In this document: piece by piece, positions 8,005 to 17,229 of the stretch
How positions within the stretch are numbered: position 1 is the stretch's first letter
How the letters are laid out: every line of letters begins with the position of its first letter
NCBI RefSeq assembly: GCF_000508185.1
Contig: NZ_AYOY01000155.1
Coordinates: 1-41,599 of the forward strand
Direction: 5' to 3'
Length of the DNA: 41,599 nucleotides
DNA from: Sphingobium sp. C100
GTDB taxonomy: Bacteria > Pseudomonadota > Alphaproteobacteria > Sphingomonadales > Sphingomonadaceae
Translations under genes and position numbers: made by a program
Notes under the pieces: generated by a model
Databases searched by the model: none
What the model was told of the DNA's origin: nothing
The model's input: the letters and a program-made list of their open reading frames with translations, nothing else

Positions 8005-9086
8005 CCCACTCCGTCCAGTTGCGCGAGGCGGGCGGCTTCATCCTCCGCCGTCAAAGCGCCGATCACCTCCGCGAGGCCCGGCCCTTCGAGGATTTCGGGC
8101 AGGCGATGCAGGGTCAGGTTGATGCGGTGGTCGGTGACGCGGCCCTGGGGGAAATTATAGGTGCGGATGCGTTCCGAGCGGTCGCCCGATCCCACCATCG
8201 CCTTGCGCGCGCCGGCCTGCTCGCTCTGGGTGCGCTCGCGCTCGGCTTCATAGATGCGCGCGCGCAGCACCTGCATCGCCTTCGCCTTGTTCTTGTGCTG
8301 CGAGCGTTCATCCTGCTGGGTGACGACGATGCCGCTGGGCAAATGGGTGATGCGCACGGCCGAGTCGGTCGTATTCACATGCTGGCCGCCGGCGCCCGAA
8401 GCGCGATAAATGTCGATCTTCAAATCACCGTCGGCGATCTGGACATCCACTTCCTCCGGTTCGGGGAGGACGGCCACGGTGGCCGCGCTGGTGTGGATGC
8501 GGCCGCCGCTTTCCGTCGCGGGCACACGCTGGACGCGATGGACGCCGCTTTCGAACTTCAGCTTGGCGAAGACGCCGGTGCCGTTGATGCTGGCCACGAC
8601 TTCCTTGAAACCGCCCTGTTCCGAGGCATTGGCGGCGATCATCTCCATCTTCCAGCCCTGGCTGTCGGCATAGCGCTGATACATGCGGAACAGGTCGCCG
8701 GCAAAGAGCGCGGCTTCGTCGCCGCCGGTGCCGGCGCGGATTTCCAGCATCGCCGGGCGCGCGTCGGCGGCGTCGCGGGGCAGAAGCTGGAGCGCCAGCG
8801 CGCGCTCCGCCTGCGGCAACTGGTTCTTGAGGAGTTGCATTTCCTCCTGCGCCATGGCGCGCATAGCGGGATCAGCCTCCTCGCCGCCGGTCATCATTTC
8901 GAGCGCGGCCAGTTCCTGCCGCAACCGGCGCAGTTCGCGCGCCGCGCGGGCCACCGGCTCGATCTCGGCATATTCCTTGGACAGCCGCACGAACGCTTCG
9001 GGCGCGAGGTCGGCGCGCGTCATCGACGCCTGCACCTCGTCCCGGCGCGCCTCGATCTGCGCGATGCGTTCGGCGGAAATGTGCAT
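8001..9086 (-). CDS. prfA: Peptide chain release factor 1 (RF1)
   Basis: A 361-residue class I release factor that reads UAA and UAG and triggers peptidyl-tRNA hydrolysis. The PAT tripeptide that specifies RF1-type stop recognition is at residues 189-191 ([13 protein letters not shown]). The catalytic GGQ is at residues 233-235 ([14 protein letters not shown]); its Gln is the target of the adjacent prmC product. Its ATG overlaps the hisS stop by one base (TAATG) and its stop overlaps the prmC start, so hisS-prfA-prmC form a tightly coupled operon. The length is typical. Confidence 0.97.
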   Translation of the reverse strand: MHISAERIAQIEARRDEVQASMTRADLAPEAFVRLSKEYAEIEPVARAARELRRLRQELAALEMMTGGEEADPAMRAMAQEEMQLLKNQLPQAERALALQLLPRDAADARPAMLEIRAGTGGDEAALFAGDLFRMYQRYADSQGWKMEMIAANASEQGGFKEVVASINGTGVFAKLKFESGVHRVQRVPATESGGRIHTSAATVAVLPEPEEVDVQIADGDLKIDIYRASGAGGQHVNTTDSAVRITHLPSGIVVTQQDERSQHKNKAKAMQVLRARIYEAERERTQSEQAGARKAMVGSGDRSERIRTYNFPQGRVTDHRINLTLHRLPEILEGPGLAEVIGALTAEDEAARLAQLDGVG

Positions 9087-10339
9087 TAGTTGTTGAGCGC
9101 CTTTAAGATTGCCTCAACCCGCTCGAAATTAACCGTGCGTTGTGCCGAACGTAAATCAAAGACTGCCTTATCGCCGTCATGCTTGACCGACACCAATACA
9201 TCGGCACTGATCTTCGCCGCTTTGTCATAGCGTTTGCGCGGCGATCCCGTCGCGATAATATCGGCCGACAGCCCAGCGCGGCGCAGGGCGGCCAGAGCTG
9301 CAATGGAATTGTCGGTGCTACGGTCGTCTTCAAGCGCCAATATAGCCACCAGACGATCTGTCTCAGGCGCATCGACCAGCATCGCCAGCCGCTCGATCCC
9401 CGCCGCCCAGCCGACCGCCGGGGTGGAGGGGCCGCCCAGATTTTCGATCAACCCGTCATAGCGCCCACCACCCAGCACCGTGCCCTGTGCGCCGAGGCGA
9501 TCGGTGATGAATTCGAAGGCGGTGTGGCGATAATAGTCCAGGCCGCGCACCAGCCGGGCATTGCGTTCCCACGCCACGCCCGCCGCGTCGAGGCCCGCCG
9601 TCACCTTGGTGAAGAAGTCACGCGCCTCGTCGGTCAGATAGGCGTCGATGTCCGGCGCGCTGTCGGCCACCGGGCGGTCGCGCGGATCCTTGCTGTCCAG
9701 GATGCGCAGCGGGTTGCGTTGCAATCGGTCGATGCTTTCTTCAGACAACTGATCCCTGTGCGCCTCGAAATGGGCGATCAGCGCGGCGCGCCAGGCGTCG
9801 CGACTCGGCCCGTCGCCCAGCGTGTTGAGGGTGAGCGTCACGCCGTCGGAAACGCCCAGTTCCTTGAGCAACTGGTCGGCCAGCACCAGCAATTCCACGT
9901 CCGCGCCCGGTTCAGCCGCGCCGATGATTTCGGCGTCGAGCTGGTGGAACTGGCGAAAGCGGCCCTTTTGCGGGCGTTCGTAGCGGAAGAGCGGCCCATG
10001 GGTCGCGACCTTCAGCGGCGCATATTGTTGCCAGCCCTCGGTAATGTAGGCGCGCGAAATGCCGGCGGTGAATTCGGGGCGCAGGGTGATGCTGTCGCCG
10101 CCGCGATCCTCGAACGTATACATTTCTTTCGAGACGACGTCGGTGCTTTCACCCAGCGAACGCGCAAAGACCGCAGTGGATTCGAACACGGGCACTTCCA
10201 CCCGCTGGAAGCCGTAAAGACGGCGCACGTGATCGAAGGTCGCGACGACATGCGCGAACCTCTCCTGAAACGCCTCGGGCATTCCGCCCAGCATGTCCTG
10301 TGTACCGCGCACCGGGCGCGGTGTTTCTTGTTTCGCCAT
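9086..10339 (-). CDS. hisS: Histidyl-tRNA synthetase
   Basis: A 417-residue class II aminoacyl-tRNA synthetase that charges tRNA-His in the cytosol. Motif 2 lies at about residues 117-136 ([20 protein letters not shown]). The histidine-specific element LVRGLDYY is at residues 263-270. The C-terminal anticodon-binding domain spans about residues 325-417. The N-terminal [12 protein letters not shown] segment is diagnostic. It is the first gene of the hisS-prfA-prmC operon and diverges from the M61 peptidase gene, so its promoter should lie in 10340-10500. No T-box or attenuator is apparent. Confidence 0.96.
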   Translation of the reverse strand: MAKQETPRPVRGTQDMLGGMPEAFQERFAHVVATFDHVRRLYGFQRVEVPVFESTAVFARSLGESTDVVSKEMYTFEDRGGDSITLRPEFTAGISRAYITEGWQQYAPLKVATHGPLFRYERPQKGRFRQFHQLDAEIIGAAEPGADVELLVLADQLLKELGVSDGVTLTLNTLGDGPSRDAWRAALIAHFEAHRDQLSEESIDRLQRNPLRILDSKDPRDRPVADSAPDIDAYLTDEARDFFTKVTAGLDAAGVAWERNARLVRGLDYYRHTAFEFITDRLGAQGTVLGGGRYDGLIENLGGPSTPAVGWAAGIERLAMLVDAPETDRLVAILALEDDRSTDNSIAALAALRRAGLSADIIATGSPRKRYDKAAKISADVLVSVKHDGDKAVFDLRSAQRTVNFERVEAILKALNN

Positions 10340-10503
10340 GGGGCAGCGCCTTTACCTGCAATTCATCGCCAAGGAAACGCGCTTTTTCGTCAAGATGACC
10401 GTTTGATACTCCATATCCTCCTAAGGGGTGGACGCGGGCATTGCGAGCCGCCATGCTGGCGCCATAAGGGCCGTCCGGCCCCGCAATCCATTCGGAGATG
10501 TTC

Positions 10504-12435
10504 ATGATCCGCAGCCTTGCTGCCGCCCTTTGCCTTTCGAGCGCGATCGCCAGCCCGCTTCTGGCGCAGGACGCGATCCGGTCCAAGCCGACCGCCCTGC
10601 CCGTCAATGACGCGACCCCCGCCCCCAGCGACGCCCCCTATCCCGGCGGCGCCATCAAGCTGGAGGTCGATGCGACCGACACGGTCCAGCGCATCTATCG
10701 CGTGAAGGAAACCATCCCCGTCGCCCAGGCCGGGCCGATGACCCTGCTGATGCCGCAATGGTTGCCGGGCAACCATGCGGCGCGCGGGCAGATCGAAAAG
10801 CTCGCCGGGCTGACCTTCACCGCCAATGGCCAGCCGGTCAAATGGGTCCGCGATCCGCTGGACGTCTACGCCTTCCAGATCGACGTGCCGCAGGGCGCAA
10901 CCGAAATCGTCGCGTCGTTCCAGTTCCTGTCCGCGACCCAGCCCAACCAGGGCCGCGTCGTCATCACGCCCAAGATGATGAACATCCAGTGGGAGCAGGT
11001 GTCGCTCTATCCGGCCGGCTATTATATCCGCCAGATCCCGGTGCAGGCGACCGTGACCTATCCCGCCGGCTGGCAGGCCGCGACCGCGCTGCGCGGCACG
11101 AAGACGGGCGACACCGTCGCCTATGAGACGATCGACTATGAAGCGTTGCAGGATTCGCCCGTCTTTGCCGGCCGTTATTTCAAGCCGGTGGACCTGGGCC
11201 ATAATGTCACGCTGAACATCGTCGCCGACGATGCCGACGAACTGAGCTACAAGCCCGAGCAGATCGCCAAGCACAAGAAGCTGGTGGACGAGGCCGGCGC
11301 GTTGTTCGGCACCTATCATTTCAACCATTATGATTTCCTGCTGGCCATCACCGACGAAATGGGCGGGATCGGCCTGGAGCATCATCGCAGTTCCGAAAAC
11401 CAGGTTGAGCCGGGCTATTTCAAGGATTGGGATTCGGGCAAGGCGCTGCTGGACCGCAACCTTTTGCCGCATGAATTCACCCATAGCTGGGACGGCAAGT
11501 TCCGCCGGCCCGACCTGTTATGGACCCCCGATTTCCGCACGCCGATGCAGGATAATCTGCTGTGGGTCTATGAAGGGCAGACGCAATTCTGGGGCTATGT
11601 GCTGGGCGCGCGGTCGGGCATGTTCACCAAGCAGGAAACGCTGGACGCCTATGCCAATATCGCCGCCCGGCTCGACACGGCGGTCGGTCGCCAGTGGCGC
11701 GCGCTGGAAGACACCACGCATGATCCGATCATTTCCGCCCGGCGGCCCAAGGGCTGGACCAGCTGGCAGCGGTCGGAGGATTATTATAATGAAGGGCTGA
11801 TGATGTGGCTGGAAGCCGACGCCATCATCAGCAAGGCGACGCGGGGCCGCAAGGGGCTGGACGATTTCGCCAAGGCGTTTTTCGGTATCAAGCCGGGCGA
11901 CTGGGGCGAGGTCGTCTATAATCGCGACGACGTCATCAAGACGCTCAACGCGATCGCGCCCTATGACTGGGCCGGCTTCTTCCACAAATATGTCGACGAC
12001 ACGACTGGCGAGACGCCCAAGGGCGGCTTCTTCATGGGCGGGTACAAGCTGGTCTATACCGACGAGCCCAACAGCTTCACCAAGGCCGCCGAAACGGCCG
12101 GCAAATATGTCGACCAGGGATCGGGCGTCGGCCTGATCGTCAAGAATGACGGCGATATCAGCAGCGTCATCTGGGACAGCGCGGCGTTCAAGGCGGGCCT
12201 GATGGTCGGCGCCAAGATCGTGGCGGTCAACGGCAATGAATTTTCGCCCGAAGCCTGGAAGGCCGCAATCACCCAGGCAAAGGACGGCAAGACGCCGATC
12301 CAGATTATCCTAAAGCAGGATAAATATTACCGCACTTTGTCGCTCGCTTATTCAGGCGGGCTGCGCTATCCGCGCCTCGAAAAGACAGGAGAGGGTGAAG
12401 GCAGCCTCGACCGGCTGCTCAAACCGAGAACATGA
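10504..12435 (+). CDS. Exported M61-family (glycyl aminopeptidase-type) metallopeptidase with C-terminal PDZ domain
   Basis: About 643 residues. I start at the ATG at 10504 because GGAG lies 6 nt upstream; the ATG at 10498 abuts that GGAG. A signal peptide (MIRSLAAALCLSSAIASPLLAQ) predicts export. The zinc motif HEFTH is at residues 323-327, within LPHEFTHSWDGKFRRP. The probable third ligand Glu is in VYEGQTQFWG at about residue 357. GLEHHRSS, about 30 residues before the zinc motif, is another M61 hallmark. A PDZ-like domain with GVGLIVKNDGDI and MVGAKIVAVNGNEF lies near residues 535-615. Family members cleave N-terminal residues, often Gly or Ala, from peptides. The role is probably periplasmic peptide breakdown. 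Confidence 0.92.
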   Translation: MIRSLAAALCLSSAIASPLLAQDAIRSKPTALPVNDATPAPSDAPYPGGAIKLEVDATDTVQRIYRVKETIPVAQAGPMTLLMPQWLPGNHAARGQIEKLAGLTFTANGQPVKWVRDPLDVYAFQIDVPQGATEIVASFQFLSATQPNQGRVVITPKMMNIQWEQVSLYPAGYYIRQIPVQATVTYPAGWQAATALRGTKTGDTVAYETIDYEALQDSPVFAGRYFKPVDLGHNVTLNIVADDADELSYKPEQIAKHKKLVDEAGALFGTYHFNHYDFLLAITDEMGGIGLEHHRSSENQVEPGYFKDWDSGKALLDRNLLPHEFTHSWDGKFRRPDLLWTPDFRTPMQDNLLWVYEGQTQFWGYVLGARSGMFTKQETLDAYANIAARLDTAVGRQWRALEDTTHDPIISARRPKGWTSWQRSEDYYNEGLMMWLEADAIISKATRGRKGLDDFAKAFFGIKPGDWGEVVYNRDDVIKTLNAIAPYDWAGFFHKYVDDTTGETPKGGFFMGGYKLVYTDEPNSFTKAAETAGKYVDQGSGVGLIVKNDGDISSVIWDSAAFKAGLMVGAKIVAVNGNEFSPEAWKAAITQAKDGKTPIQIILKQDKYYRTLSLAYSGGLRYPRLEKTGEGEGSLDRLLKPRT

Positions 12436-12473
12436 ATCACCCATAGCGCATCATTGTAGGAAAAAGGGTTTCC

Positions 12474-13016
12474 ATGAATATCGAACTGATCCCGGTCGGC
12501 GACGATCCGCCCAACAGCCTGAACGTCATCATCGAGGTGCCGACCGGCGGCGAGCCGGTCAAATATGAGTTCGACAAGGCGTCGGGCGCTTTGTTCGTGG
12601 ACCGCATCCTGCATACGCCGATGCGCTATCCGGCCAATTACGGCTTTGTGCCGCACACGCTGTCGCCCGATGGCGACCCGCTGGACGCGCTGGTGATCGC
12701 GCGCTCGCCCTTCATCCCCGGCGCCGTCGTCGCCGCGCGCCCGATCGCGGTGCTGAACCTGGAAGATGAAGCGGGCGGCGACGAAAAGCTGGTCTGCGTG
12801 CCCGCGGATTCGGTCTTCCCCTATTATTCCAATGTGACGGAGAAGGACGATCTGCCCGGCATCGTGATGGAGCAGATCGAGCATTTCTTCACCCACTATA
12901 AGGATCTGGAGAAGAAGAAGTGGGTGCGCGTCGGCACCTGGGGCGGCGCGGACGATGCCAAGCGCATCGTCCTGGAAGCTATCAGCCGCTACAAGGACGG
13001 CAAGAAGGCCGCCTGA
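12474..13016 (+). CDS. ppa: Inorganic pyrophosphatase (family I)
   Basis: A 180-residue soluble family I enzyme that hydrolyses pyrophosphate to phosphate and so drives biosynthetic reactions. The metal-binding signature DGDPLDALV is at residues 66-74. YEFDK is at residues 31-35 and RYPANYGFVP at 51-60. The C-terminal FTHYKDLEKKKWVRVGTW is also typical. An AGGG lies 5 nt before the ATG. It follows the M61 gene after 38 nt, so read-through is possible. A strong hairpin follows. Confidence 0.97.
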   Translation: MNIELIPVGDDPPNSLNVIIEVPTGGEPVKYEFDKASGALFVDRILHTPMRYPANYGFVPHTLSPDGDPLDALVIARSPFIPGAVVAARPIAVLNLEDEAGGDEKLVCVPADSVFPYYSNVTEKDDLPGIVMEQIEHFFTHYKDLEKKKWVRVGTWGGADDAKRIVLEAISRYKDGKKAA

Positions 13017-13038
13017 GCCGGTTTTTGCGATACTGATT

Positions 13039-13070
13039 AAGAGCCGCGCGGAGCGATCCGCGCGGCTCTT
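13039..13070. terminator. GNRA-looped terminator-like hairpin between convergent ppa and mocR-type genes
   Basis: A perfect 14-bp inverted repeat (AAGAGCCGCGCGGA and its complement) closes on a GCGA tetraloop, a GNRA-type loop that strongly stabilises RNA hairpins. It lies 22 nt after the ppa stop and 18 nt after the stop of the convergent regulator gene. There is no long U-tract on either side; the + strand has only TTCCGTTT. It may act in both directions or serve as a 3'-end stabiliser. Confidence 0.7.
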
Positions 13071-13088
13071 CCGTTTCCGGGCATCGGT

Positions 13089-14552
13089 TCAGATCAACCG
13101 GTCCGCCTCCAGCGCGAGGGCAAGCGAATCGCGCCCCTTGGGCATCCGCGCATGGAGCCGGGCGTCGGCCTCTACCAGCCGATCCACCCCGGCCTGCAAC
13201 TGCGCTTCGTCCAGGGTGAAGGGCAGGCGCAGGAACCGCTCGAACGCGCCGCCGACACCGAAACGCGGTCCGGCGGCGATGCGGACGCCCAGGCTTTCGG
13301 CCAGCGCCGCCAGTGCGGTCGCCTCCGCCCGCGGCAGCTCCGCCCAGAGCGACAGGCCGCCCGCCGGGGATTCGACCCGCCAATGGGGCAGATGGCGCTC
13401 GATCAATCCCAGCAGATGGTCGCGCCGGCTACGCAGCACGTCCGCCCGCGCGCCGAGGCCGACATCGGCGTCGATCAACTGCGCAACCGCAAGCTGTTCG
13501 ACCACGGGGCTGGCCATGTCCATCGTCGTGCGCAGGCGCCCCAGCGCCGCGACCGTCTGCGCATCCGCGCGAATCCAGCCGACGCGCAGGCCGCCCCAGA
13601 AGATCTTGCTGGCCGAGCCAAGGGAAATGACCTGCCGTCCCGACGGATCATGCATCGCCATCGGCGGCGGCGGCGCGAAGTCGAGACCCATCGCCACCAT
13701 CGTTTCATCGATGATGAGCGGCGTGTGGGTGCGCGCCGCCGCCGCGACCAGCGCCCGGCGGGTGGCCGGGTCCATGCTGCGCCCGGTGGGATTGTGGAAA
13801 TCGGCGATGACGTAAGCGAAGCGCGGCGCGGTCTGGCGAAAGGCCGCCTCCATCGCGTCAATGTCCCAGCCCTGGCGGGGCAGGCCGACTGGCACCGGCA
13901 CGACATGCGCGCGTTGCAGCGCCTGGATGACATTGTGATAGGTCGGATGATCGATCACCGCCCGGTCCCCCGGCCCCGCCAGCCATTTGAGCAGCAGCGA
14001 AAAGCCCTGCTGCGCGCCATTGGTGACCATGATCTGGTCCGGCGAAGTGGGGCAACCGCGCCGTTCATATTGGGCGGCGATCGCGCGCCGCAGCACCATC
14101 AGGCCGAACGGGTCATAGCCCAGATCGCCCAGATAGGCCGGCAGCGCCTCCACCGCATGACCATAAGCGCGCGCGACGCCGGGCGCGGCGGGAAGCGCGG
14201 CATGGGTCCAGTTGAGGAAATTGCCGCCATCGACCGGATCGATTTCCGCCAAGGGCGTTTCCGCCCGGCCGGTGGGCAGCCGCGTGACGCTGCCCGATCC
14301 CTGGCGGCTTTCCAGAAAGCCCTCGTCCCGCAAGCGGTCGAAAGCGGCGGCGACGGTCGTGCGGGACAGACCCAGCGCGGCGGCCAGTTCCCGCTCGCCC
14401 GGCAGCCGGACGTTAAGGCCCACGCGACCGTCGAGCACCAGCATCCGCAACGCCTGCGCCAGTTGGCGATAGGCAGGCTCCGCGCTGTCCTGCGCGCGCC
14501 AGGCGCCGAGCAGGCGGAGAAGGGACGGCGGACGCAGCAGCGAAGTGGACAT
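13089..14552 (-). CDS. MocR/GntR-family regulator with aminotransferase domain
   Basis: About 487 residues. I start at the ATG at 14552 because GGAG precedes it by 9 nt; the alternative start at 14570 is TTG. Residues about 22-84 form a GntR winged helix (RLPGERELAAALGLSRTTVA). The rest is a fold-type I aminotransferase domain with the PLP-binding Lys in SLGSASKIFWGG at about residue 316 and FHNPTGRSMDP at about residues 252-262. MocR proteins use a PLP-bound aminotransferase domain as an effector sensor and usually control a divergent neighbour. Here the neighbour is a Tat-exported PLP enzyme. The family call is secure; target and ligand are inferred from position. Confidence 0.93.
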   Translation of the reverse strand: MSTSLLRPPSLLRLLGAWRAQDSAEPAYRQLAQALRMLVLDGRVGLNVRLPGERELAAALGLSRTTVAAAFDRLRDEGFLESRQGSGSVTRLPTGRAETPLAEIDPVDGGNFLNWTHAALPAAPGVARAYGHAVEALPAYLGDLGYDPFGLMVLRRAIAAQYERRGCPTSPDQIMVTNGAQQGFSLLLKWLAGPGDRAVIDHPTYHNVIQALQRAHVVPVPVGLPRQGWDIDAMEAAFRQTAPRFAYVIADFHNPTGRSMDPATRRALVAAAARTHTPLIIDETMVAMGLDFAPPPPMAMHDPSGRQVISLGSASKIFWGGLRVGWIRADAQTVAALGRLRTTMDMASPVVEQLAVAQLIDADVGLGARADVLRSRRDHLLGLIERHLPHWRVESPAGGLSLWAELPRAEATALAALAESLGVRIAAGPRFGVGGAFERFLRLPFTLDEAQLQAGVDRLVEADARLHARMPKGRDSLALALEADRLI

Positions 14553-14582
14553 GAGCGATGGCTCCGGCAACGAATGAGATCA

Positions 14583-14624
14583 GGGCCAGTTACGGCAAAA
14601 AGGCCTTACCAAAAAAGGCCAGTT
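14583..14624. promoter_or_regulatory. Candidate MocR operator (direct repeats in the divergent intergenic region)
   Basis: GGCCAGTT occurs at 14584-14591 and again at 14617-14624, a 33-bp offset close to three helical turns. Between them, AAAAAGGCC occurs at 14597-14605 and 14612-14620. Direct repeats on one face of the helix between a MocR gene and its divergent target are the usual form of MocR-family binding sites. The repeats lie 31-72 bp upstream of the regulator's start codon, so autoregulation is also possible. Confidence 0.5.
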
Positions 14625-14737
14625 CATGCAGCAAGGCATGGCATGGCGCGAAATCACCCCATTTCTTTTTCAGTCATGATCCGCTGGCATGGTGGTCGCG
14701 GCGGCGCGATGCGTCTGAGGCGGAGAAGGAGTGCGCC

Positions 14738-16003
14738 ATGACCATGACACGCAGGACATTGCTGGGCGCGACCGCCACGCTGCCCTGGGCCGAGAGCCTG
14801 CCGGCCATGCCGACCGGGCCGGACGATGACGCGAGGTGGCGCGCGATTGCGGCGCTCTACGACTTGCCCGAGGAAGTGGCGCAGCTGGAAAATGCCTATT
14901 GGGGCGTGATGGCGCGGCCGGTGCGCGCGGAATATCAACGGCAGGTGGAACGGGTGAACCGGCTGTCCAGCTATTATGGACGCCTGTCCTATGGCGCGGA
15001 CCATGCCCGCGTGAAGCGTGCGCTGGCCGCCAAGCTGGGCGTGCCGCCCGACGAGATCGCGCTGACCCGCAACGCGACCGAGGCGCTGAAGGCGCTGATC
15101 GGCCAATATGAACGGCTGCGTCCGGGCGGAGCCGTGCTGATCGCAGACCTGGACTATGACTCCATGCAGGCGGCCTGCGCGTCGCTGGCGCACCGGTGCG
15201 GGGCTGGGCTGATCCGCATCGCCCTGCCCGAACCCGCCAGCCATCAGGGGCTGATCGACGCCTATGCCGCCGCGCTGGATGCCAACCCGAAGCTGCGGCT
15301 GATGCTGCTGACCCATATCAGCCATCGCACCGGGCTGATGCTGCCGGTGCGGGAGATCGTCGCGATGGCGCGGGCGCGCGGCGTCGATGTCATCGTCGAT
15401 GCGGCGCATAGCTGGTGCCAGGCGGATTTCACCTTGCCGGACCTGGATGCCGATTTCGTGGGCCTGAACGGGCATAAATGGCTCGGCGCGCCGCTGGGCG
15501 TGGGCATCCTCCATATCCGCAAGGGCCGGCTCGACACGATCGCGCGCGATCCGGCCGATGACGGCGCGCATCCCGAGAGTATCGAATCGCGGGTCCATAC
15601 CGGCACGCTCGACTTTGCCGCGCAATTGACGGTGCCGGCGGCGCTCGCCTTTCAGGAACGGATCGGCGGCGCGGCCAAGGCGGCGCGGCTGCGCTTCCTG
15701 CGCGACCGCTGGGCCGAAACGCTGCGCGACATGGACGGGATCGAGATATTGACGCCGGCCGATCCGCGCCTTGCCTGCGCGATCACCGCCTTCCGCATCC
15801 GCGGCCTGACCTCGGTCGCGGACAATGTCGGCATCGCACGCCGCTTGCTGGAGGACCATCGCATCCTGACGGTCCATCGCACCGGACCGGCGAAGGGCGC
15901 CTGTGTGCGCGTTACGCCGTCGGTCTATAGCCGGCCCGAGGATATGGACGCATTGACGACAGCGCTGCGCGGCCTTGTGCCCGCGCTGGCAAAGACGGCA
16001 TGA
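14738..16003 (+). CDS. Tat-exported class V aminotransferase-fold PLP enzyme (PvdN/isopenicillin-epimerase-like)
   Basis: A 421-residue PLP enzyme. I start at the ATG at 14738, where AAGGAG sits 6 nt upstream. The N-terminus MTMTRRTLLGATATLPWA is a twin-arginine signal, so the folded, cofactor-loaded enzyme should be periplasmic. The PLP-binding Lys is in NGHKWLGAP (K247) and the cofactor-binding Asp/His are in VDAAHSW (residues 220-226). Class V enzymes include cysteine desulfurases, isopenicillin-N epimerase-like proteins and periplasmic PvdN, which modifies pyoverdine. No siderophore genes are visible here, so the substrate is open. It diverges from a MocR regulator and is followed by a propeller protein and a DUF1993 gene. 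Confidence 0.88.
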   Translation: MTMTRRTLLGATATLPWAESLPAMPTGPDDDARWRAIAALYDLPEEVAQLENAYWGVMARPVRAEYQRQVERVNRLSSYYGRLSYGADHARVKRALAAKLGVPPDEIALTRNATEALKALIGQYERLRPGGAVLIADLDYDSMQAACASLAHRCGAGLIRIALPEPASHQGLIDAYAAALDANPKLRLMLLTHISHRTGLMLPVREIVAMARARGVDVIVDAAHSWCQADFTLPDLDADFVGLNGHKWLGAPLGVGILHIRKGRLDTIARDPADDGAHPESIESRVHTGTLDFAAQLTVPAALAFQERIGGAAKAARLRFLRDRWAETLRDMDGIEILTPADPRLACAITAFRIRGLTSVADNVGIARRLLEDHRILTVHRTGPAKGACVRVTPSVYSRPEDMDALTTALRGLVPALAKTA

Positions 16004-16031
16004 TGGCCGCCGCCGACCAAGGAGACAGATG

Positions 16032-17219
16032 ATGATCCGCCTGCTCGCCCCCACATTGCTGCTGGCGCTCTGCGCCGCGTCCGTCCCCCAAGACCAGGCG
16101 CTGGCGCCGCTCGCATTCGAACAGATCGCCCCCGAAGGCACGAAGATGCCGCGTTTCAAAGTCGATGCCGCCTGGCCCGCCATGCCCGGCGACTTGCTGC
16201 TGGGGCAGGTCAGCGGCGTGGCGGTGGCGCCCGACGATACGGTCTGGGTGGTCCACCGCCCCCACTCGCTGACCGCCACCGACACCGGGCTGGCGCAGAC
16301 GCCGCCTATCGCCGTCTGCTGCAAGCCGGCGCCGCCGGTGGTGCATTTCGCGCAGGACGGGCGCTATCTGGGCGGCTGGGGCGGCGCGGCGAGCGCGCCG
16401 AGCGTCGACGGCGTCAACCAGTGGCCGTCCAGCCTGCACGGTATTTTCGTCGATGCGGCGAACACGGTCTGGTTCGGCGGCAATGGCAAGGGCGACCATG
16501 TCGTGCTCAACTATAGCGCGGACGGGCAATTTCTGCGCCGCTTCGGCCAGCGGGACAAGACCGGCGGCAATGACGCGACCGACCAGCTCGGCAATCCGTC
16601 CGACGTCAATCATTCGGACGGCATGGTGCTGATTTCCGACGGCTATGTGAACCGCCGGGTGATCGGTTTCGACGGCCGGTCCAATGCGTATAAGGGGCGT
16701 TGGGGCGCCTATGGCAAGCCGCCGGTCGCTCCCACGCGCAGCGGCGATTTCGACCAGAGCCATGCCGTCGATCCCGGCAAGGTCGCCGATCCCAAGGCCC
16801 AGACCTTCGCCGACATCGTCCATTGCGTGGTGCCGACGAAAGACGGGCATCTCTATGTCTGCGACCGCAACAACAACCGTGCACAGCTGTTCAAGCGGGA
16901 CAAGGATGGCGGCCTGACCTTCGTGCGCGACCTGCTGATCGCGCCGGAAACGGGGGGCACCCATACCGTGACCGACATCGCCTTTTCGCCCGATCCGCAG
17001 CAAACCTATCTCTATGTCGCCGACATGATGAACGGGCGCATCTGGATATTGAAGCGCGCCACCCATGAAGTGCTGGGCGCGATCGGCCGGGTGGGACGGC
17101 AGGCGGGACAATTTACCTGGCTGCACAGCATTGATACCGACAGCGCCGGCAATATCTATGCGACCGAGGTGAACACCGGCCGGCGCGTGCAAAAGCTTGT
17201 CTTCACCGGCATCCAATAG
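16032..17219 (+). CDS. Exported NHL-type beta-propeller protein, peptidyl-hydroxyglycine lyase-like
   Basis: About 395 residues with a signal peptide (MIRLLAPTLLLALCAAS). I prefer the ATG at 16032, with AAGGAG 7 nt upstream; the ATG at 16029 is also possible. NHL-like blades recur, for example GQVSGVAVAPDDTVWVVHRP, SLHGIFVDAANTVWF, YLYVADMMNGRIWIL and LHSIDTDSAGNIYATEV. A vicinal Cys pair followed by PAPPVVHFAQDG is characteristic of bacterial relatives of peptidyl-alpha-hydroxyglycine alpha-amidating lyase. The animal enzyme cleaves hydroxyglycine-extended peptides; activity of bacterial homologues is largely unproven. It lies 28 nt after the Tat-exported PLP enzyme and probably shares its transcript and compartment. 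Confidence 0.83.
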   Translation: MIRLLAPTLLLALCAASVPQDQALAPLAFEQIAPEGTKMPRFKVDAAWPAMPGDLLLGQVSGVAVAPDDTVWVVHRPHSLTATDTGLAQTPPIAVCCKPAPPVVHFAQDGRYLGGWGGAASAPSVDGVNQWPSSLHGIFVDAANTVWFGGNGKGDHVVLNYSADGQFLRRFGQRDKTGGNDATDQLGNPSDVNHSDGMVLISDGYVNRRVIGFDGRSNAYKGRWGAYGKPPVAPTRSGDFDQSHAVDPGKVADPKAQTFADIVHCVVPTKDGHLYVCDRNNNRAQLFKRDKDGGLTFVRDLLIAPETGGTHTVTDIAFSPDPQQTYLYVADMMNGRIWILKRATHEVLGAIGRVGRQAGQFTWLHSIDTDSAGNIYATEVNTGRRVQKLVFTGIQ

Positions 17220-17229
17220 GAGAATGTGC

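Noticed and set aside
10222..10234. CACGTG core inside hisS
   Set aside because: The flanks (GCGCACGTGATC) lack the GTTTC/GAAAC arms needed for parS.
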